Source: Propionispora hippei DSM 15287
Lineage (GTDB): Bacteria > Bacillota > Negativicutes > Propionisporales > Propionisporaceae
Reading direction: 5' to 3'
NCBI RefSeq assembly: GCF_900141835.1
Contig: NZ_FQZD01000034.1
Span: 1 to 40,621, forward strand
DNA length: 40,621 nucleotides
The notes below the pieces were generated by a model, which saw nothing but the letters and a program-made list of their open reading frames with translations, was not told the DNA's origin and searched no databases. A program made the translations under genes and the position numbers. Within the stretch, counting starts at the first letter, position 1, and every line of letters begins with the position of its first letter. Below are positions 33,682 through 40,621 of the stretch, piece after piece.

Positions 33682-34671
33682 CTAATACTCCCAGAAAATT
33701 GCCTGAATCTCCTCCAGGCTAGCGGTCTGGGTTAATGCCAGCATCAGCAAAATCCGGGCCTTTTGCGGGTTCAGATTATCGGCGGCAATAAACCGGTACT
33801 GATCATCATCAACGGCTCCATTGCGGGTAACCACACCGCTGCCCACCCGTGTGCTCCGCACCACGACAACACCTTGCTTCTGAATCCCGCCCAATACGTC
33901 TTTCATGTGCTTTGACATATTGCCGTTGCCAAGTCCGGCATAGACAAGGCCTTTGGCGCCGGCCTCAGCAGCCGCACAAGCCAAGGTACCCCGGTCGTTG
34001 ACATGACCGTAAATAATGTCCACCTGCGGCAGTTCGTTTATTTTCTCTATCGGAAAGGAAGTCATATACGTATGCTTGCGAATCGGCATCCGGTAAAAAT
34101 AAGGCGTACCGTCCACGACATAGCCAAAATTGCCCACATCAGGCGTCTTAAAAGTATCCTGCAGCGCCGTATTGGTCTTGGTCACCTCACGGCTGCAATG
34201 AATAGTATCATTTAAGGTAACCAGTACGCCCTTACCCCAGGCCTGGGGACTGGACGCCAAAATAACTGCGTTATATAGATTCATCGGCCCGTCACAGCTA
34301 AGCGAAGTGGATGGGCGCATTGCGCCGACCAGAACCACCGGCTTTTCACTGTTGACCACCAGATTCAAGAAATAAGCCGTCTCCTCCAGCGTATCAGTAC
34401 CATGGGTGACAACAACTCCGTCCACATCTTCCCGCTCCAGCAGGCTGCTGACCCGTCGCGCCAGCTCCAGCCAAACTTCATGGGTCATATCGGCACTGTC
34501 CAACTGAACAAACTGTTCGCTGGTGATATTGGCAATCGTCTTAAGCGGAGTGATTTGGCTGATAATATCGTCGACCGTTAAAATAGCCGACCGGTAGCCG
34601 GTTGTGTCGGTCGCAGAAGGCGATACGCCGGCAATGGTGCCGCCTGTAGCTAAAACTGCAATATTTTTCAT
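33682..34671 (-). CDS. ansA: L-asparaginase
   Basis: 329 aa. Both active-site signatures are present: IAVLATGGTIAGVSP with Thr12, and VVVTHGTDTLEETAYFLNLV with the Thr-Asp pair; also VLVGAMRPSTSLSCDGPMNL and the C-terminal DNLNPQKARILLMLAL typical of type II-like enzymes. It hydrolyses asparagine to aspartate and ammonia. There is no signal peptide, so it is likely cytoplasmic although the sequence resembles the high-affinity secreted type. It is monocistronic. ATG 34671 is preceded by GAAGGGAAT. Confidence 0.92.
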   Translation of the reverse strand: MKNIAVLATGGTIAGVSPSATDTTGYRSAILTVDDIISQITPLKTIANITSEQFVQLDSADMTHEVWLELARRVSSLLEREDVDGVVVTHGTDTLEETAYFLNLVVNSEKPVVLVGAMRPSTSLSCDGPMNLYNAVILASSPQAWGKGVLVTLNDTIHCSREVTKTNTALQDTFKTPDVGNFGYVVDGTPYFYRMPIRKHTYMTSFPIEKINELPQVDIIYGHVNDRGTLACAAAEAGAKGLVYAGLGNGNMSKHMKDVLGGIQKQGVVVVRSTRVGSGVVTRNGAVDDDQYRFIAADNLNPQKARILLMLALTQTASLEEIQAIFWEY

Positions 34672-34774
34672 ACTTTCATTCCCTTCAGATGTACATAGTA
34701 TACACCTAATTCAATACTTTTTCCATATTCAATATATCACTATACATAAAAATCCTGAAAAATCGTTTTCAGCC

Positions 34775-34940
34775 CTAGTGATTCGCCAACGTAGAAAGTG
34801 CAAATTAATTTGCGGGAATTTTTCCGCAAGGCAAGACGGAGGAAACGCACCTATCAAACATAGGTAAGTCGACGACAACGAGGCCTTGCGGAGAAAGTAC
34901 CGTAAAGGAATCGTAGTTTCAGCGTTGGTGGACCACTAGT
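34775..34940. repeat. Second type of palindromic, MITE-like or structured element
   Basis: Outer ends match as imperfect inverted repeats: CTAGTGATTCGCCAACG at the left and CTAGTGGTCCACCAACG read on the other strand at the right (14 of 17 identical). Inside, TTTCCGCAAGGC pairs with GCCTTGCGGAGA and there is a small palindrome CCTAT-CAAAC-ATAGG. The whole 166-base unit can fold into one long hairpin. No coding capacity. It differs from the 521-683 element in sequence. Confidence 0.6.
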
Positions 34941-34955
34941 TTCCCATCGAAAAAA

Positions 34956-34976
34956 ATTATACAAATTCTGTATAAT
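34956..34976 (+). promoter_or_regulatory. Palindrome and -10 element before the QueG-like gene
   Basis: ATTATACA-AATTC-TGTATAAT is a perfect inverted repeat of 8-base arms. Its right arm contains TATAAT (34971-34976), a -10 candidate, so a dimeric regulator could bind over the promoter. Confidence 0.45.
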
Positions 34977-35048
34977 AGCTTACAATGAAAGGAAAGCAGA
35001 AAGCAATACCCAGATTTTTTTATAAACCAGGGGGAGGTCCGATGAATT

Positions 35049-35816
35049 ATGCAATTAAATGATATTCAAAACCGCGTGTCCAGCTTTGTTGCTACCAGTC
35101 CCCTCAACTGTTTGGAGGAATTGCAGTCACTAAAGCTGTATGGTGAACCGTTGGTAGGGATCGCCAGCGTCGGCGATCCCTATTTCGACCGTCTTAAGGA
35201 GCCGGACGCCATCGGCAGCCGGCATCTTTCGCCGGCTGAATGGCTGCCTGGCGCCGTATCGGTTGTTTCTTATTTCCTTCCGTTTACCGAAGAAATCCGC
35301 CGGCCAAACCGCCGGCCGGGAGTAGCCGCCCGGGAATGGCTGTACGGCCGCATAGAAGGGGAACTCTTCAATAACGCCCTGCGCCGGCACCTAACAGATA
35401 CCTTTCGACAAACCGGCTGGCAGGCGCTTGCTCCGGCTCTTGATAAACGCTTTGCCGTTTTGGAGCGACGCAGCAACTGGTCGGAACGGCATGTCGCCTT
35501 TATTGCCGGTCTGGGGACCTTCAGCCTGAGCCGTTCACTCATTACCCGGCAGGGTTCAGCCGGCCGCTTCGGCAGTCTGATTGTCGATGCTTATCTGGAG
35601 CCAACACCCCGCCCTTATGAAAGGATTGACGAATACTGCACCAAATGCGGTGCCTGTATCTTGCGCTGTCCCCCGCTGGCCATCAGCGAAGCAGGCAAGA
35701 ACAACACGGTCTGCGCCGAATATCTTGACCGTGTCCTGGCCCGTTACCGTCCCCGTTATGGCTGCGGCAAATGCCAGACAGGCGTCCCGTGCGAAGAAAA
35801 AATTCCGCTGCCATAA
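35049..35816 (+). CDS. QueG-like 4Fe-4S double-cluster protein
   Basis: 255 aa. The N-terminal 200 residues resemble the epoxyqueuosine reductase family (ITRQGSAGRFGSLIVDAYLE is the typical pre-cluster segment, with RSNWSERHVAFIAGLGTFSL before it). A ferredoxin module follows: CTKCGACILRCPPLAI and CGKCQTGVPCEEKIP. It is shorter than QueG, lacks its C-terminal HEAT-like region, and the second cluster motif is atypical (CGKC...C). It is likely a cytoplasmic iron-sulfur reductase with an unknown substrate. ATG 35049 lies 10 bases after GGGGGAGG; an ATG at 35042 gives only six codons. Confidence 0.8.
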   Translation: MQLNDIQNRVSSFVATSPLNCLEELQSLKLYGEPLVGIASVGDPYFDRLKEPDAIGSRHLSPAEWLPGAVSVVSYFLPFTEEIRRPNRRPGVAAREWLYGRIEGELFNNALRRHLTDTFRQTGWQALAPALDKRFAVLERRSNWSERHVAFIAGLGTFSLSRSLITRQGSAGRFGSLIVDAYLEPTPRPYERIDEYCTKCGACILRCPPLAISEAGKNNTVCAEYLDRVLARYRPRYGCGKCQTGVPCEEKIPLP

Positions 35817-35826
35817 AAAATAAGTA

Positions 35827-35873
35827 AAACCAGGAAAGTTTAGGGTGTCAACCCGAAAGCTTTCCTGGTTTTT
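35827..35873. terminator. Bidirectional terminator between the QueG-like gene and deoC
   Basis: AAACCAGGAAAG...CTTTCCTGGTTTTT: 12-bp stem, loop of about 21 bases, followed by T residues; it lies between two convergent genes. Confidence 0.75.
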
Positions 35874-35879
35874 CATACG

Positions 35880-36560
35880 CTACGCTTCAGCCTTGCTTAA
35901 AGCCTCGATGATTTGAACACCGGCACTGGTCCCCAGCCGTTCTGCTCCGGCTTCAATCATCTGCAGGGCCGTCGCCAGATCGCGAATGCCGCCGGCCGCT
36001 TTTACCTTAGCGACATCGCCGACAATCCGTTTCATGAGCGCTACATCCTCCACCGTAGCTCCGCCTGTCCCGAAACCCGTGGAGGTTTTTATAAAGTCCG
36101 GTTTTACAGCCATCGCTGTTTTTGCTAAAAATATTTTCTCCGCTTCGGTTAAATAGCAGTTTTCAAAAATCACCTTGGAAATCACATTTTTCTCCCTGCA
36201 TAGCTCGACAATGTCCTGCATTTCCCGTTCGATATATTCGTAATTCTTATTCTTCAGCTCAGCAAGATTAACGACATAATCAATTTCATCCGCGCCCCGG
36301 GCGATGGCATCTCCCGTTTCAAACAGTTTGCACGCCAGCGTAGTCTGTCCCAAGGGAAAACCGACCGCTGCCCCAACATGTACCGGCGAACCGTTCAACA
36401 ATCTTTTGCAGCGTTCCACTTGCGCCGGATTAATGGCCACCATTTTGAAATCATACCGTCTTGCTTCATCACATAACTGCCGGAACATAGATTCATCAGC
36501 AAACGCCTTAAGATTAGTGTGATCCACCATATTAGCCAATTGCCTTACGGAAAGCTTCAT
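35880..36560 (-). CDS. deoC: Deoxyribose-phosphate aldolase
   Basis: 226 aa, usual length. The Schiff-base lysine is in DFIKTSTGFGTGGAT and the second catalytic lysine in KVKAAGGIRDLATAL; MVDHTNLKAF and the early Asp region are also conserved. It cleaves 2-deoxyribose-5-phosphate into acetaldehyde and glyceraldehyde-3-phosphate, in deoxynucleoside breakdown. AGGAGG precedes ATG 36560. It lies downstream of the hemerythrin gene but a hairpin at 36594-36626 separates them. Confidence 0.95.
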   Translation of the reverse strand: MKLSVRQLANMVDHTNLKAFADESMFRQLCDEARRYDFKMVAINPAQVERCKRLLNGSPVHVGAAVGFPLGQTTLACKLFETGDAIARGADEIDYVVNLAELKNKNYEYIEREMQDIVELCREKNVISKVIFENCYLTEAEKIFLAKTAMAVKPDFIKTSTGFGTGGATVEDVALMKRIVGDVAKVKAAGGIRDLATALQMIEAGAERLGTSAGVQIIEALSKAEA

Positions 36561-36593
36561 TCTTCATCCTCCTGTATTGCATATTGACAGCAA

Positions 36594-36626
36594 CAGGGCT
36601 CACTGACCATTACCAGTTGAGCCCTG
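36594..36626 (-). terminator. Hairpin between hemerythrin and deoC genes
   Basis: CAGGGCTCACTG...CAGTTGAGCCCTG forms a long stem with one bulge. No U-run follows, so termination may be partial. Confidence 0.5.
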
Positions 36627-36637
36627 CCTACCCTCGT

Positions 36638-37021
36638 TTATTGTTTATATTTCATGTCGACTGTTTCCACATGATACAGGAACCAGTTATTAAGAAACGG
36701 AATGATTTGTCTGGCCTTACTGTACTCGCCTCGCTCAATGCAGGCTCTGCATTCCCTGACCTTTTCCAGATACAGCTCGTGTTGTATGGATTGTATCTCC
36801 AGATCACTGCTGTCTATTTCCCGCAAAAACTGTTCCTCACGACAAAAATGACTCTCGGCATGCTGGACAAGCTCGTTTAGCAACAGGTTGATCAGACTCC
36901 GATTCTGCTGCAAAGTCACTAGTTCATGTAGATGGCCAATCAGCTCCGTCATCTTCTGGTGATCGGCATCCATAGTGGGATTATTTACACTAAAGTTATC
37001 ATTCCAAACTTTGAATGTCAT
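36638..37021 (-). CDS. Bacteriohemerythrin
   Basis: 127 aa, a stand-alone hemerythrin domain. The di-iron ligands are in the expected order: MDADHQKM (His21), HAESHFCREEQFL (His and Glu), IQHELY (His) and WFLYHVETVDMKYKQ (His and Asp). It binds oxygen reversibly and in anaerobes serves in oxygen sensing, storage or protection. A perfect palindrome (37034-37057) stands just before the start codon, a likely operator. A GGGGG site precedes ATG 37021. Confidence 0.92.
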   Translation of the reverse strand: MTFKVWNDNFSVNNPTMDADHQKMTELIGHLHELVTLQQNRSLINLLLNELVQHAESHFCREEQFLREIDSSDLEIQSIQHELYLEKVRECRACIERGEYSKARQIIPFLNNWFLYHVETVDMKYKQ

Positions 37022-37033
37022 AATAATACCCCC

Positions 37034-37057
37034 TTATGTAATTGTCGTATTACATAA
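37034..37057 (-). promoter_or_regulatory. Perfect palindrome upstream of the hemerythrin gene
   Basis: TTATGTAAT-TGTCGT-ATTACATAA: 9-base arms with a 6-base spacer. It lies between TATAAT (about 37061-37066 on the minus strand) and the ribosome site, the position of a repressor operator. I do not recognise which regulator it belongs to. Confidence 0.6.
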
Positions 37058-37071
37058 ATTATAGATGCGAT

Positions 37072-37104
37072 GAAAAAAATCCTGCTTAAAAATTCAAGCA
37101 GGAT
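37072..37104 (-). terminator. Terminator of the outer-membrane protein gene
   Basis: ATCCTGCTT-AAAAATTC-AAGCAGGAT is a perfect 9-bp stem followed by TTTTTTT on the minus strand. It lies beyond the short palindromic element, about 155 bases past the stop codon. Confidence 0.75.
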
Positions 37105-37192
37105 GACAATTTTATCATTTATTTTTGGACAAACAACGGGCTGCCCTGCATCGTTGCTGCCAGGACAGCCCTGCTCTCCACTCCGTGTATTT

Positions 37193-37254
37193 AGGGAACC
37201 ACTGATTTATTCGCACCGCGCAGCCAGGCAGGCTCATTAAATCAACAGTTCCCT
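37193..37254. repeat. MITE-like palindromic element, copy 2 (short form)
   Basis: Starts AGGGAACCACTGATTTATTC and ends ATTAAATCAACAGTTCCCT, the same ends as the 521-683 element but with about 100 internal bases missing. It abuts the outer-membrane protein stop codon (37258-37260). Confidence 0.7.
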
Positions 37255-37257
37255 AGC

Positions 37258-37875
37258 TTATAAGGAAAGCGTCACGCCGCCGACCAAGCCTTTGGCTGTA
37301 ACATCGCTCTTTGCGTCGTCGTTAAAGATGACTCCCTTATATTTGGTATCACGGTAACCCAGGTTCAGTTTTGCATTATCCGTCATGCTGTAGCTAAGTC
37401 CCAATTCATAACCGGAAACACGGGTGCCGGTGCTTAAAACACCGTAGGCTTTAGTCTTAGGCGCAATCGGCAGGCTGCCGGCCACTCCCACAACAACCCC
37501 ATTGCGTTTGGGCCCTCCGTCAGCCTGGGTCTGCGTCACACCGCCAAATAAAGATACATTGGCAATGGTATCGATCATATTATTGACCAGTACGAGCTGC
37601 TGCGCTTTGATGTCGCTGCTGCCATGCAACGGATTATCGGTTTTAAAATCATTGTATGTATACTGACCGGCGTAGCCAAAACCAACCCCAACGGTAAGCG
37701 CGTAACCGACATTTTGTTTGCCGTCCACTTTTACATTATCGCTGGACAAATTCGGGGAACCCATATTCAGATCAAGCGATACATGTCCCAAAGAATAACT
37801 CGGCATGGGACTGGCGCTGCAAACCGCAGTAGTAGCAAGCATCATACCGCACAGTATACCTAACATTTTTTTCAT
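37258..37875 (-). CDS. Outer-membrane beta-barrel protein with signal peptide
   Basis: About 205 aa. A Sec signal peptide (MKKMLGILCGMMLATTAVCS, cleaved around the following ASP) precedes alternating strands rich in Gly and aromatic residues (VGYALTVGVGFGYAGQYTYN, VVVGVAGSLPIAPKTKAYGV, YELGLSYSMTDNAKLNLGYR, GLVGGVTLSL). About eight strands are plausible, the size of an OmpA/OmpW-like barrel. Such proteins are usual in the diderm Negativicutes and support that placement. ATG 37875 follows AAAGGAG; the frame extending to 37938 lacks a site. A strong promoter lies at 37944-37972. Confidence 0.8.
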   Translation of the reverse strand: MKKMLGILCGMMLATTAVCSASPMPSYSLGHVSLDLNMGSPNLSSDNVKVDGKQNVGYALTVGVGFGYAGQYTYNDFKTDNPLHGSSDIKAQQLVLVNNMIDTIANVSLFGGVTQTQADGGPKRNGVVVGVAGSLPIAPKTKAYGVLSTGTRVSGYELGLSYSMTDNAKLNLGYRDTKYKGVIFNDDAKSDVTAKGLVGGVTLSL

Positions 37876-37923
37876 AAGTAAAAATCTCCTTTTCGGGTAG
37901 TCTCGTAGAAATTTTACACTACC

Positions 37924-37945
37924 ATTATTATAATTCAATAATAAT
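37924..37945. promoter_or_regulatory. AT-rich inverted repeat before the outer-membrane protein gene
   Basis: ATTATTA, eight bases, TAATAAT between the -10 element and the ribosome site. It vaguely resembles Fur-type operators, but the match is not strong enough to name the regulator. Confidence 0.3.
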
Positions 37946-37972
37946 CATAGACTACCACATTACTTATGTCAA
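37944..37972 (-). promoter_or_regulatory. SigA promoter of the outer-membrane protein gene
   Basis: On the minus strand TTGACA, 17 bases, TATGAT; a strong housekeeping promoter. Confidence 0.75.
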
Positions 37973-38055
37973 CTGTAATGCCTGCCGTAAAAATCTGGCA
38001 ATACCGCCTGCCGCGGGAGTCCCACGGTTAATCACACCGTAGTCAAGACTTCTTA

Positions 38056-39444
38056 TTACTGTTTTTCCGGCTGATTATCTTTTTTATTCATCCCCAGACC
38101 ATAGTATGACGCAACAACCAGTCCGAACCAGACCGGGGCAATATACAGAGCGACACGGGTATCGGCATCCATAAACATGACAAACACGACAAAAAGCAAG
38201 AATACCAGCCCGGCCCAAGTGGAAAATGGCGTGTGCGGCATCGGATACTTAATCTGCCCAATTTGCTCGTCAGTTAAGGTCTGCCGGTATTTTTTCTGAA
38301 CCAGCAGGATTACCCCCCAGATCCAAAGCGCTCCAAAGGTAGCCACGCTGGTAACATAGGTGAATACATGAGCCGGGATCAAATAATTAAGCACCACGCC
38401 AATCAGCAAAAAAACGGCCGAAACCAGAATCCCCCGCACCGGTACCTGATCGTTGCTCAACTGACGGAAAGCTGCAGGCGCTTTGTCCTGCAAAGCCAGA
38501 TTGTACAGCATCCGGCCAGTGCTGAACAGCCCGCTGTTGCAAGAGGAAAGCGCAGCCGTGAGGACCACGAAATTAATGATGCCGGCAGCCGCCCGGATGC
38601 CAAGCTTATTAAAGGTAAGCACAAAGGGACTGCCCATCGTGCCGATTTGGTTCCAGGGATACAATGACATGATGACAAACAACGCACCAACATAAAAAAT
38701 CAGGATACGCCAAAACACCTTATCTATGGCGGCAGGCAACGACTTTTCCGGATTTTTCGCTTCGCCGGCCGTTACGCCGACCAGTTCAATACCCAGATAG
38801 GAAAACATGACCATCACGCAGGCCATCGCCATCCCTTCCACCCCATGAGGGAAAAAGCCCTGATTAATCCAGAGATTGGATATGCCGATCGCCACGCCGC
38901 CATTACCCAGTCCAAACAGAATCATACCCGCTCCGATGATAATCATCGCCAGGATAGTAACTATCTTGATCAGCGCGAACCAAAACTCAAACTCTCCAAA
39001 CGCACGGACGCTGATAATATTTACACCGGTCATTGCCACAAGCGCCAGCAGCGCCGGAATCCACTGCGGCACTTCCGGCAGCCAGTAAGTCACATACACT
39101 CCGACGGCGGTAATTTCGGCCATACAGGTAACCACCCACATAAACCAGTAGGTCCAGCCGGTAATATAGCCATACACCGGTCCTAAAAAAATATGGGCAT
39201 GGGCACTGAACGAACCGGAGACTGGATAAGCAACAGCTACTTCGCCTAAAGCCCGCATAATATAAAACATAATAAGTCCCGCCAGCACATACACCAGCAT
39301 CAACGACGGTCCGGCCGTCTTGATAGCGGCCCCTGAGCCTAAAAACAAGCCAACACCGATAGCTCCGCCCAGTGCGATCAGTTGAATATGCCGCTCCTCC
39401 AGACCGCGATGCAGTTCTTCCTGCAAAGCACTTTCTCTCTTCAT
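38056..39444 (-). CDS. Amino acid permease (APC superfamily, AAT type)
   Basis: About 462 aa with twelve membrane segments. It opens with the family motif LHRGLEERHIQLIALGGAIG followed by VGLFLGSGAAIKTAGPS, then ALGEVAVAYPVSGSFSAHAH and GEAKNPEKSLPAAIDKVFWR, all typical of proton-coupled amino acid transporters such as ProY, AroP, LysP and AnsP. The overall look is closest to the ProY/YifK group, but substrate cannot be fixed. ATG 39444 follows GGGGAG; an earlier ATG at 39462 has no site. Transcribed from its own promoter (39488-39516). Confidence 0.92.
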   Translation of the reverse strand: MKRESALQEELHRGLEERHIQLIALGGAIGVGLFLGSGAAIKTAGPSLMLVYVLAGLIMFYIMRALGEVAVAYPVSGSFSAHAHIFLGPVYGYITGWTYWFMWVVTCMAEITAVGVYVTYWLPEVPQWIPALLALVAMTGVNIISVRAFGEFEFWFALIKIVTILAMIIIGAGMILFGLGNGGVAIGISNLWINQGFFPHGVEGMAMACVMVMFSYLGIELVGVTAGEAKNPEKSLPAAIDKVFWRILIFYVGALFVIMSLYPWNQIGTMGSPFVLTFNKLGIRAAAGIINFVVLTAALSSCNSGLFSTGRMLYNLALQDKAPAAFRQLSNDQVPVRGILVSAVFLLIGVVLNYLIPAHVFTYVTSVATFGALWIWGVILLVQKKYRQTLTDEQIGQIKYPMPHTPFSTWAGLVFLLFVVFVMFMDADTRVALYIAPVWFGLVVASYYGLGMNKKDNQPEKQ

Positions 39445-39487
39445 GGCAATCTCCCCATTCATTCAAAAAAGTAAACTTCAGTTATTT

Positions 39488-39516
39488 ATATTAACACACC
39501 ACCGGTTTCCTGTCAT
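39488..39516 (-). promoter_or_regulatory. SigA-like promoter of the permease gene
   Basis: On the minus strand ATGACA, 17 bases, TAATAT. The surrounding 39463-39632 gap is very AT-rich and holds no gene. Confidence 0.55.
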
Positions 39517-39632
39517 TATTTACCGTAACCTATTTTAGAAAATTCAGCCTTTTTTATATTATTTTTTAAATATATTTCTATTTATTGTTCATTTAAAAAA
39601 CACAAAATCCTTTTTTATTCTTAAAACTAACA

Positions 39633-39674
39633 AAAACACCGGATAGATCAAGACTTTGATCTATCCGGTGTTTT
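39633..39674 (-). terminator. Terminator overlapping the end of the CBO0543-type gene
   Basis: A perfect stem, AAAACACCGGATAGATCAA with its complement, loop of about four bases, followed by TTTGTTAGTTTT on the minus strand. The last codons (TPDRSKS) lie in the 5' arm and the stop codon at the loop. Confidence 0.8.
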
Positions 39675-40196
39675 GTCATTCTCCAGCGGCAGCGGTTTAG
39701 CCGCCGGCTGCAATACGGCAAACGTCCCGCCGTTCCGTGGCTGTCGCTCTTCCTCTTCAGTTAGCTTAACGTAACCCCAGGTCGCCATCAAATACCAGGG
39801 AACAAAGGGAGCAATCGAATCAAACAGACCGTTGGCCAGTGACAGGATTCCCAGTTTGGTAATGGTTTGGCAGAACATCATGCTATACACCATGCCCATA
39901 ACTGTATAAATATAACGATATACCGTCTCTGACGGCAGAAAATAAAAGTACAGCATAAAAAATACCGTCCAGGCAATCGGAGCCATAAAGTGTATACCGA
40001 ACAGGCCAAAAGGTTCATAGTTAATGTACCGGAACTCACCGATATAATTGGCAAAGCTGACTACCAAAATATCAGTCAGGCCGCCAAATATCATGCCATA
40101 AATAGCCAGACGGCGAATGTCCCGACGGGGAACCAGGGCTACCAGAATCACCGTGAACCCGAAGGTATAATAAAACGGAATTAAATTTGCCGTCAT
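39648..40196 (-). CDS. CBO0543-family membrane protein
   Basis: 182 aa with about five membrane segments (PFYYTFGFTVILVALVP, MIFGGLTDILVVSFANYIG, FMAPIAWTVFFMLYFYFLP, YIYTVMGMVYSMMFCQTITK) and a polar tail (EEERQPRNGG...). The 'RRDIRRLAIYGMIFGGLTDI...' opening followed by 'YINYEPFGLFG' is typical of the CBO0543 family found in spore-forming Firmicutes, whose function is unknown. AGGAGG precedes ATG 40196. Its 3' end is embedded in the terminator hairpin. Confidence 0.7.
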   Translation of the reverse strand: MTANLIPFYYTFGFTVILVALVPRRDIRRLAIYGMIFGGLTDILVVSFANYIGEFRYINYEPFGLFGIHFMAPIAWTVFFMLYFYFLPSETVYRYIYTVMGMVYSMMFCQTITKLGILSLANGLFDSIAPFVPWYLMATWGYVKLTEEEERQPRNGGTFAVLQPAAKPLPLENDKTPDRSKS

Positions 40197-40299
40197 TTGT
40201 TATCCTCCTTGCAAAAAATCCGTTTTTTTTAATTTATACTATTATAACCACCGGGCCCGCACCTATTCATGTGCGTCTTACACCCTCCCGGCAAATCCT

Positions 40300-40621
40300 T
40301 CAGTCAGGACCACCCGTAAAACGGGTGGCTTGATTACGCCCTATAAGGGCAAGGTACTAGCTGAGTCTCAAGACTCACTGAAAAAGTCCGCCAACCGCAT
40401 AACCTTTTCAGTCAGCCCCTAAAGGGGCTCTTTTTATGACTTTTTCACGGGCTCACCCGTAAACGGGTCTGTCAATTCCTTCAAACTTAGCTGGTCGACA
40501 ATTATATCTTCTTGTAACTGCTCTCGGATATATTTTGCTATTGCCTCTTTGTTTCGTCCCACCGTATCCACAAAATATCCTTTGCACCAAAAATGCCTGT
40601 TTCCATACTTATATTTTAAAT
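40300..40621 (-). mobile_element. IS200/IS605-family element, right end
   Basis: Past the tnpA stop codon there is a set of hairpins typical of these single-stranded elements: AGCCCC-TAAA-GGGGCT (about 40417-40432), ACTGAAAA...TTTTCAGT (about 40376-40412) and, at the outer end, CCACCCGTAAAACGGGTGG (40313-40331). The last is the likely transposase-binding foot near the cleavage site. The precise end is estimated at about 40300-40310. Confidence 0.65.
40434..40621 (-). CDS. IS200/IS605 transposase TnpA, C-terminal part (cut by window edge)
   Basis: The reverse strand from the window edge encodes YKYGNRHFWCKGYFVDTVGR followed by NKEAIAKYIREQLQED and LKELTDPFTGEPVKKS, then TAA. This is the conserved end of Y1 (HUH) transposases; the Tyr in KYIREQ is the expected nucleophile. 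The HUH motif lies outside the window. The gene seems intact as far as visible. Confidence 0.88.
   Translation of the reverse strand, partial: LKYKYGNRHFWCKGYFVDTVGRNKEAIAKYIREQLQEDIIVDQLSLKELTDPFTGEPVKKS

Noticed and set aside
38987-39466. 159-codon frame overlapping the permease gene on the same strand
   Set aside because: It is an alternate frame of the permease with Arg/Gly/Cys-rich nonsense composition.

Overview
The window looks like the chromosome of a spore-forming, diderm Firmicute of the class Negativicutes (Sporomusa/Pelosinus-like). Two signals that rarely occur together support this. There are spore genes: an alpha/beta-type SASP, a GerA/GerC/GerB germinant receptor operon and a CBO0543-type membrane protein. 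There is also a signal-peptide-bearing beta-barrel outer-membrane protein. Base composition and ribosome binding sites (AGGAGG type) are uniform. Both ends run into insertion sequences: the start of an IS256-family transposase on the left and the end of an IS200/IS605 tnpA on the right, so the window may be a contig delimited by repeats. The exact species cannot be read from the sequence.

Layout. 1-700: IS256 end, SASP gene and a palindromic MITE-like element. 800-2713: ferredoxin-nitroreductase and flavodoxin-like reductase genes, divergent from an HxlR regulator. 2714-5069: a decayed small gene, a lipoprotein and nicotinate phosphoribosyltransferase. 5520-11610: gltBD glutamate synthase. 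11751-19885 (minus strand): one long sugar gene cluster, mannose-family PTS IIA-IIB-IIC-IID, a 95-aa membrane protein, a membrane-anchored ribose-type binding protein, a histidine kinase, a NarL-type response regulator, an anchored ABC-type solute-binding protein without any ABC permease, and a cupin-type glucose-6-phosphate isomerase. 20506-23101: a two-domain mannose-6-phosphate isomerase and a GntR/UTRA regulator. 23302-28885: a divergent pair of small beta-rich proteins with charged or Cys/Pro inserts, then the gerKA-gerKC-gerKB operon ending in a previously untracked 46-aa membrane peptide. 28947-34671 (minus): proA, a PHP phosphoesterase, a small membrane protein, a YbaK-like protein, DAHP synthase behind a T-box leader with duplicated antiterminator/terminator modules, a 32-aa membrane peptide and an asparaginase. 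35049-40196: a QueG-like iron-sulfur protein, deoC, bacteriohemerythrin, the outer-membrane protein, an amino-acid permease and the CBO0543-type protein.

How the genes fit together. The sugar cluster appears to be a sensing-plus-uptake unit: the binding proteins and kinase read an outside sugar, the PTS imports and phosphorylates it, and the isomerases feed it into fructose-6-phosphate. Amino-acid functions recur (gltBD, proA, asparaginase, DAHP synthase under apparent tryptophan T-box control, a permease), as do anaerobic redox functions (nitroreductase, flavodoxin-like reductase, hemerythrin). No CRISPR array, tRNA or rRNA was seen.
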